Source of the DNA: JAKFDI01 sp036676235
Lineage (GTDB): Bacteria > Pseudomonadota > Gammaproteobacteria > Burkholderiales > Burkholderiaceae_C
NCBI GenBank assembly: GCA_036676235.1
Contig: JAKFDI010000079.1
Coordinates: 51,593 to 115,592, forward strand
DNA: 64,000 nucleotides
Reading direction: 5' to 3'
A model generated the notes under the pieces. It was not told where the DNA came from. It did not search any database and saw only the letters and a program-made list of their open reading frames with translations. The translations under genes and the position numbers were made by a program. Of the stretch, positions 60,710 to 64,000 are shown piece by piece. Numbering within the stretch: the stretch's first letter is position 1; each line of letters starts with the position of its first letter.

Positions 60710-61030
60710 TTACGCGGCGAGGTACTGAGATTCGTCTGCATTGCAGAACACACCGAACGCCTCGTCCCTCGTCGTCAGCAGTTCCTCGACCTCCCCGGAC
60801 AGTTCCCAGTCCTCGCCGCAGTCAACCCGGACGTCGGATGCCGCGCCCGACGTGCGCTCGCACACCTCGATATCAATCTCAATTTTGTGCGTTTCAGCGA
60901 GTTCTGCGAGGTCCGCCTCCCAGCGCTCGGCGAGATAGTCAGCGAACGCGTGTGCGGTTTCTGCGTCGTCTCTCCAGCCCTCGCCGAGGTTGCCGTCAAA
61001 AACTTGTGCAGTGATGTAAATAGTCGTCAT
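60710..61030 (-). CDS. acidic small protein (106 aa)
   Basis: The protein TTIYITAQVFDGNLGEGWRD continues with ETAHAFADYLAERWEADLAE. About 26% Asp/Glu against few Lys/Arg gives a strong negative charge. GGAGATATTTAA precedes the ATG, with the CAACAACAA leader before it. The gene opens the left-hand transcription unit of the inverted control region. Charge and size are compatible with a DNA mimic such as anti-restriction proteins, but no family match is claimed. Confidence 0.55.
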   Translation of the reverse strand: MTTIYITAQVFDGNLGEGWRDDAETAHAFADYLAERWEADLAELAETHKIEIDIEVCERTSGAASDVRVDCGEDWELSGEVEELLTTRDEAFGVFCNADESQYLAA

Positions 61031-61544
61031 TTAAATATCTCCAGATTTGTTGTTGAGTTTCGTAGAGCGGCTCTGTTTTGCTGCTCGTACTACTCGTATA
61101 TGTACCCCTGGGGGAGAATGAACTAAGGGTTAACCCGCGTAAACGCAGGTTTGTCGATTGATTGTATTAATGATAATCGCGTCTTAATAGTTTTCTCGTA
61201 TTGACGCATCCCAGCCCTGTCGCGCCGTCAACTTACGCACAGGTTATACACAACACCCTCGAATCCCCTCACCGCTCACAAATACAGCCGCTCGGGCGGG
61301 CCTTTTATTTGTCAGCAATTTAGTGCCCCCAATTTCCTGTTTTCAGTTCCGCTCCGCCGACAGCGTCACCCATAGTTTGCCCCTATCAATGCCACTATTT
61401 GCAATCAATATTTGCAATCAACAAATCACTGTTTGCAAGGGTTAACCCTTAATGTTTCCTCCCCCTCGGTGCATACACGTAGTACGAGCAGCAATAACTG
61501 CGGCGCGTAAAACTCAACAACAAACCGAAATTGGAGATATTCAA
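61031..61544. promoter_or_regulatory. inverted-duplicate divergent control region with origin-like core
   Basis: The arms are inverted copies. CTGCTCGTACTAC occurs at 61081-61093 and inverted at 61479-61491. AAGGGTTAACCC is at 61125-61136 and inside the palindrome AAGGGTTAACCCTT at 61437-61450. GTTGTTGAGTTT and ATATCTCCA are shared too. Each arm ends in a CAA leader and GGAGATAT before a gene. The core (61137-61436) is A/T-rich and holds TTATACACA (61244-61252, a DnaA-box match) and two perfect tandem TATTTGCAATCAA 13-mers (61396-61421). Confidence 0.7.
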
Positions 61545-61745
61545 ATGACAAACGCAAACACAACTATTGCAGAGCGAGTCGCAGCTGCTTTCAACAACGA
61601 CGGCGACAAGCTGCTCGCGGCGCTGAAACGCGCTGACGTGCATCGCGAGGGCACAGACGAGGAATATCACGAGTTCGACGACGGCTCACGTCTCGAAATC
61701 AACTTCATATCTGACGAAAAGTGGGTGGTTACCGCTTACGCCTGA
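61545..61745 (+). CDS. small protein of unknown function (66 aa)
   Basis: The protein TNANTTIAERVAAAFNNDGD continues with LLAALKRADVHREGTDEEYH and FDDGSRLEINFISDEKWVV. It reads from the right arm of the inverted control region, with TTGGAGATATTCAA before the ATG. It is acidic. The function is unknown. Confidence 0.55.
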   Translation: MTNANTTIAERVAAAFNNDGDKLLAALKRADVHREGTDEEYHEFDDGSRLEINFISDEKWVVTAYA

Positions 61746-61779
61746 AATCAAAACAACAACAAAAACTGGGAGCAACACA

Positions 61780-62187
61780 ATGAAAACATCAACTCAATTC
61801 CCCCGCCTCGCGAGCATGAGCGACCTCGCGCAGTATCACGACGACCTCACCCCGCCGCGCGGCTTTGACGACAGCGATAGCGGATTGCAAACAGAGCCTG
61901 CGGCTACGGCGAGAACGCCAGCGGTGCCGAAGCCCCAGCTGCCGACGGAGTGGCCCAGCCGTCCCCGCCTGCCCGGGGGCCACGGCGAACTCTCGCGCGA
62001 GTTCCTCGCTGCTGACAAAAGAGCGCCGCGAAATGAAGAGGCCGTTCACACGTTCTGGGCGGCGTACGCGTGCGGACTGGACTTGGGGTTGAGCCAGCGC
62101 GAGGCCATGGCCGACGCAGACAAAGCAGCCTACGCCGCGGCACATCAAAGCCGCGTCGCGGCGGTTCGGGCTGCTGTCGCAGCGTAG
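61780..62187 (+). CDS. protein of unknown function (135 aa)
   Basis: The protein KTSTQFPRLASMSDLAQYHD has a Pro-rich middle and a helical C-terminus (EEAVHTFWAAYACGLDLGLS, then QREAMADADKAAYAAAHQSR). A CAACAACAAAAACTGGGAGC leader precedes the ATG. It is followed by a terminator at 62231. No family is recognised. Confidence 0.5.
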   Translation: MKTSTQFPRLASMSDLAQYHDDLTPPRGFDDSDSGLQTEPAATARTPAVPKPQLPTEWPSRPRLPGGHGELSREFLAADKRAPRNEEAVHTFWAAYACGLDLGLSQREAMADADKAAYAAAHQSRVAAVRAAVAA

Positions 62188-62230
62188 TGGCCATGAAAAG
62201 CTGAAGAGCAAACCAACCCCATGGCCCACC

Positions 62231-62253
62231 AAGCCCGCTTCGGCGGGCTTTTT
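62231..62253 (+). terminator. rho-independent terminator
   Basis: AAGCCCGC, TTCG loop, GCGGGCTT followed by TTT. It closes the two-gene unit that begins at 61545. Confidence 0.85.
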
Positions 62254-62394
62254 CATGCCCGCAAACCGCACTAGGGCAAACACCTAGTAAATAGTTTCTG
62301 ATTTCCGCCCCCTTTTTCCGCCCCTATTACCTACACAACAGTATGGAAGCAAAACAGCGCGACCTAATCAACAACATCACTACCGGAGATACAA

Positions 62395-62676
62395 ATGACA
62401 TTTCAAATTCCAGCCCGCTGTACCGAGAACTCCGTAAACACTGCGCTCAAAGAACAAGGCTACCGAATCCAGATTTACCTCGACCCGACAAATGATTGGC
62501 GATTCAGCGTTTACGTCGTGCTGCCGAACGGCGACGGCGCTACAGCCATCGGACAACTAACGCCCTGGCACAAAAACACCGCCCGAGCAGCCGCAGAGTT
62601 TCTCGCTGAGTACGAGGAAGCACTCGAACTGCGGGCGAAATACTGGTTTAACACCTCGATTTACCGCACCAAATAA
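62395..62676 (+). CDS. small protein of unknown function (93 aa)
   Basis: The protein TFQIPARCTENSVNTALKEQ continues with GYRIQIYLDPTNDWRFSVYV and ends in a helical part (TARAAAEFLAEYEEALELRA). It could be a small alpha/beta protein. CAACAACATCACTACCGGAG precedes its ATG. No family is recognised. Confidence 0.5.
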   Translation: MTFQIPARCTENSVNTALKEQGYRIQIYLDPTNDWRFSVYVVLPNGDGATAIGQLTPWHKNTARAAAEFLAEYEEALELRAKYWFNTSIYRTK

Positions 62677-62731
62677 CTGATATCAACAACAAAAAGCCCT
62701 GCTCGCGGGGCAATTACTGGAAGCAATAACT

Positions 62732-63025
62732 ATGCAACACAAAATTGTCAGCAACTCGTACCGGCGCATCCGCGCGGTGAACTGGGATATCGAACTCACA
62801 CGCAGCGATAAGCGCTTGCGCGTGTGGCTCGTAGCAGCAAGCGGAATGCGCGTGGAGCACATCGCCGTGCCTCGCCCGAGGCCCTACACCGCCGCACAGA
62901 TGCTCGAGAAGTGCAAGGCGGGGCGCTGGCGCGCTGATAGCAACGTCGCGCGAGCGTTGGAGATGCTGGCCGCAAGAGCCGAGGACTTGGCTGTGCCGTG
63001 TCCGTGGCTGCGGCTCGACGACTGA
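62732..63025 (+). CDS. small protein of unknown function (97 aa)
   Basis: The protein QHKIVSNSYRRIRAVNWDIE continues with LTRSDKRLRVWLVAASGMRV and MLEKCKAGRWRADSNVARAL. It is basic, unlike its neighbours. A leader with CAACAACAAAAA and a small hairpin precedes the TGGAAGCAATAACT ribosome binding site. No family is recognised. Confidence 0.5.
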   Translation: MQHKIVSNSYRRIRAVNWDIELTRSDKRLRVWLVAASGMRVEHIAVPRPRPYTAAQMLEKCKAGRWRADSNVARALEMLAARAEDLAVPCPWLRLDD

Positions 63026-63034
63026 AATCAGAAC

Positions 63035-63083
63035 AAGAACGACGACGACAACAACGACAACAACGACAACAAAAACAACATCA
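63035..63083. repeat. AAC/GAC trinucleotide-rich leader
   Basis: The stretch AGAACGACGACGACAACAAC and its continuation are almost pure GAC/AAC triplets for about 45 bases. It lies between two genes and just upstream of GGGAGATATCA. It is the longest example of the CAA-rich leaders of this element. Confidence 0.75.
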
Positions 63084-63095
63084 CGGGAGATATCA

Positions 63096-63542
63096 ATGAA
63101 GAACAACAACAACATCACTTCAGCCACCGCCACGACGAGCGTGCAAACAGACGCGGAGGCGTTTGAATTCGACGCACTGCTCGAGCGAGTGCACGCCGCC
63201 GGCAACGCCCTCGGGCAGTACATCAAGGGGCAGCGGGCCACGCTGCCGAAAGGAACGCGCAAGGGCTCGCCGACACACGAGGACTGGCTCTACTCAACGT
63301 ACGGCGTGCCGCTCGACCTGATTCGATTCGACCCGAAATACACGCCCGAGCACGACGTGCTCGCAGCAGAAATCCTGCGAGCAGCGGTGACTGCGGCAGC
63401 CTACGTGCCGGCGAAGCGCGGAGCGACGAGCCACATCGTGGGCCAGGTCTGCCACGCAGTCACGAGCATCGCGGACCAGTTCCCGGGCCTCGCGCTGCGC
63501 TGGCCCCATCGCGCCAACACATTCCCACGGGGGCAGCAATGA
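63096..63542 (+). CDS. protein of unknown function (148 aa)
   Basis: The protein has a polar N-terminus (KNNNNITSATATTSVQTDAE), then LLERVHAAGNALGQYIKGQR and a helical C-terminus. CGGGAGATATCA precedes the ATG. Its TGA overlaps the next ATG (ATGA). The function is unknown. Confidence 0.5.
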   Translation: MKNNNNITSATATTSVQTDAEAFEFDALLERVHAAGNALGQYIKGQRATLPKGTRKGSPTHEDWLYSTYGVPLDLIRFDPKYTPEHDVLAAEILRAAVTAAAYVPAKRGATSHIVGQVCHAVTSIADQFPGLALRWPHRANTFPRGQQ

Positions 63543-63817
63543 GCGGCGGCTACATCGTGGTGACGGACGCCGGGCGCGACAGCGCAGCGTTTGTCTACAA
63601 CTCGGAGACGCAAGCGCTCTCGTGGCTCGGGTACTACGCGGTGCTCGGTGACGCGAGCGAGCGAGCACGGGTCGAGCAGTGGTGCCTCGATGACGACCTC
63701 GATGCACTGGCGCAGTTCATTCTGGAGCGCAGCGGCGGACGACGCTCTGAGTACCACGATGAACTGCGGCGCTCCCTCGCAGCAGCAGTGGAGGTGGCCA
63801 ATGGCGCGTCTCACTGA
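63539..63817 (+). CDS. small protein of unknown function (92 aa)
   Basis: The protein SGGYIVVTDAGRDSAAFVYN continues with LSWLGYYAVLGDASERARVE and LDALAQFILERSGGRRSEYH. It starts on the ATGA overlap with the previous gene. Its last bases overlap the truncated frame at 63801. No family is recognised. Confidence 0.5.
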   Translation: MSGGYIVVTDAGRDSAAFVYNSETQALSWLGYYAVLGDASERARVEQWCLDDDLDALAQFILERSGGRRSEYHDELRRSLAAAVEVANGASH

Positions 63818-63851
63818 CAAGCAGCGCAAAGCGGCTCCCCGCTCCCGCTGA
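63801..63851 (+). pseudogene. truncated 5' end of a gene beside a group II intron
   Basis: A good ribosome binding site (GGAGGTGG) precedes ATG at 63801. The 16-codon frame begins MARLTDKQRKA and then stops at 63851. The LTDKQR start recalls phage terminase small subunits. The group II intron end at 63879 lies 28 bases on, so the gene appears to have been cut by that insertion or by a nearby deletion. Confidence 0.4.
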
Positions 63852-63878
63852 TTGCGAGCAAGAAGCCTGACGACAGCA

Positions 63879-64000
63879 ATCGGGATAGGGGCCGATCATC
63901 GTGATCGGGCCCCTCCCACACCACCCGGCGTGCGGGTCCGCACCGGGCGGTTCGAGAGCTTGAGGTCAGGAGAGTCGGGGTACGCCCAGTCGATCGAAGT
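63879..64000 (-). mobile_element. 3' end of a group II intron (domains V and VI)
   Basis: Reading the minus strand, CCGCCCGG-TGCG-GACC-CGCA-CG-CCGGGTGG folds as domain V: eight outer pairs, the two-base CG bulge and a tetraloop. Next, GGGAGGGGCC...GGCCCCTATCCC forms domain VI, with an unpaired A in CCTATCC as branch point. The intron should end in CGAT at 63879. The reverse-transcriptase reading frame lies beyond the window. Confidence 0.7.

Larger units (their letters stand above)
52958..64000. mobile_element. integrated element (integrative plasmid or phage-plasmid relic), right end beyond the window
   Basis: The left boundary is the break in the tRNA-Leu(CAA) anticodon loop. A tyrosine recombinase gene follows, then phage-type and replication genes (DUF7706, Gp49-like, TrfA-like Rep, Mu-I-like protease remnant) and many short unknown genes. 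The region has AT-rich leaders, frequent TTTTT terminators and lower GC, unlike the chromosome to its left. No attR or tRNA 3' half is present before the right edge. No structural or conjugation gene is recognised, though a possible terminase start sits at 63801. Confidence 0.8.

Noticed and set aside
60710..61030. ArdA anti-restriction protein
   Set aside because: The charge fits, but at 106 residues it is much shorter than ArdA and the family motif is not visible.
63035..63083. CRISPR-like or simple-sequence array
   Set aside because: It is a plain GAC/AAC run with no spacers. It is better read as an extended leader.

Overview
The window is high-GC DNA with gene content and order typical of a betaproteobacterium of the order Burkholderiales, probably the Comamonadaceae/Sphaerotilaceae branch. 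This rests on the families present, on dense ATGA-type overlaps between genes, on dispersed repeats whose translation reads VRPEPVEG, and on a PEP-CTERM protein. Species cannot be named from the sequence alone.

Positions 1-52.8 kb are chromosomal backbone. In order they hold a quinone oxidoreductase (cut by the window edge), a DUF2007 protein, an EamA exporter, a very large exonuclease/RecQ/UvrD fusion helicase, an SDR, a translationally coupled gamma-glutamyltransferase/EamA pair, tctA-tctB without tctC, and a coupled yidB-like/spermidine-synthase-like/GspE-like chain with tatD. They continue with a trypsin-like protease followed by moxR-DUF58-VWA, lolD-lolC, polA, an MFS exporter with a C-terminal monooxygenase-like domain, DUF2782-thrB-BPSS1780-SDR, a branched-chain-type ABC binding protein, Tat-exported phoX with a likely Pho box, a PEP-CTERM protein, uvrD carrying an in-frame repeat, a Crp/Fnr regulator, and a molybdenum hydroxylase pair. 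A lower-GC insertion at 41.0-42.6 kb encodes an ApeA-like HEPN protein, a candidate single-gene phage defence. Then come a secreted protein, guaC, an amidase, valS, a degenerate hydroxyacid dehydrogenase, galU, tusA, a Nudix hydrolase and cysM.

From about 52.96 kb to the right edge lies an integrated element. It begins exactly in the anticodon loop of a tRNA-Leu(CAA) gene, whose 3' half is absent from the window. It encodes a divergent tyrosine recombinase, a DUF7706 protein, a phage Gp49-like protein, a TrfA-like replication initiator followed by three helically phased iterons, a remnant of a Mu-I-like protease, and about ten small proteins of unknown function. Simple hairpin terminators separate most transcription units. 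Two shared signals stand out. Nearly every gene has an unstructured CAA-rich leader just before a GGAG-type ribosome binding site. At 61.03-61.54 kb two divergent transcription units are driven from arms that are inverted copies of each other, around a core with a DnaA-box match and perfect tandem 13-mers. At the right edge the 3' end (domains V and VI) of a group II intron lies on the minus strand, next to a truncated reading frame. No attR is visible, so the element continues beyond the window. The best reading is an integrative plasmid or phage-plasmid relic.
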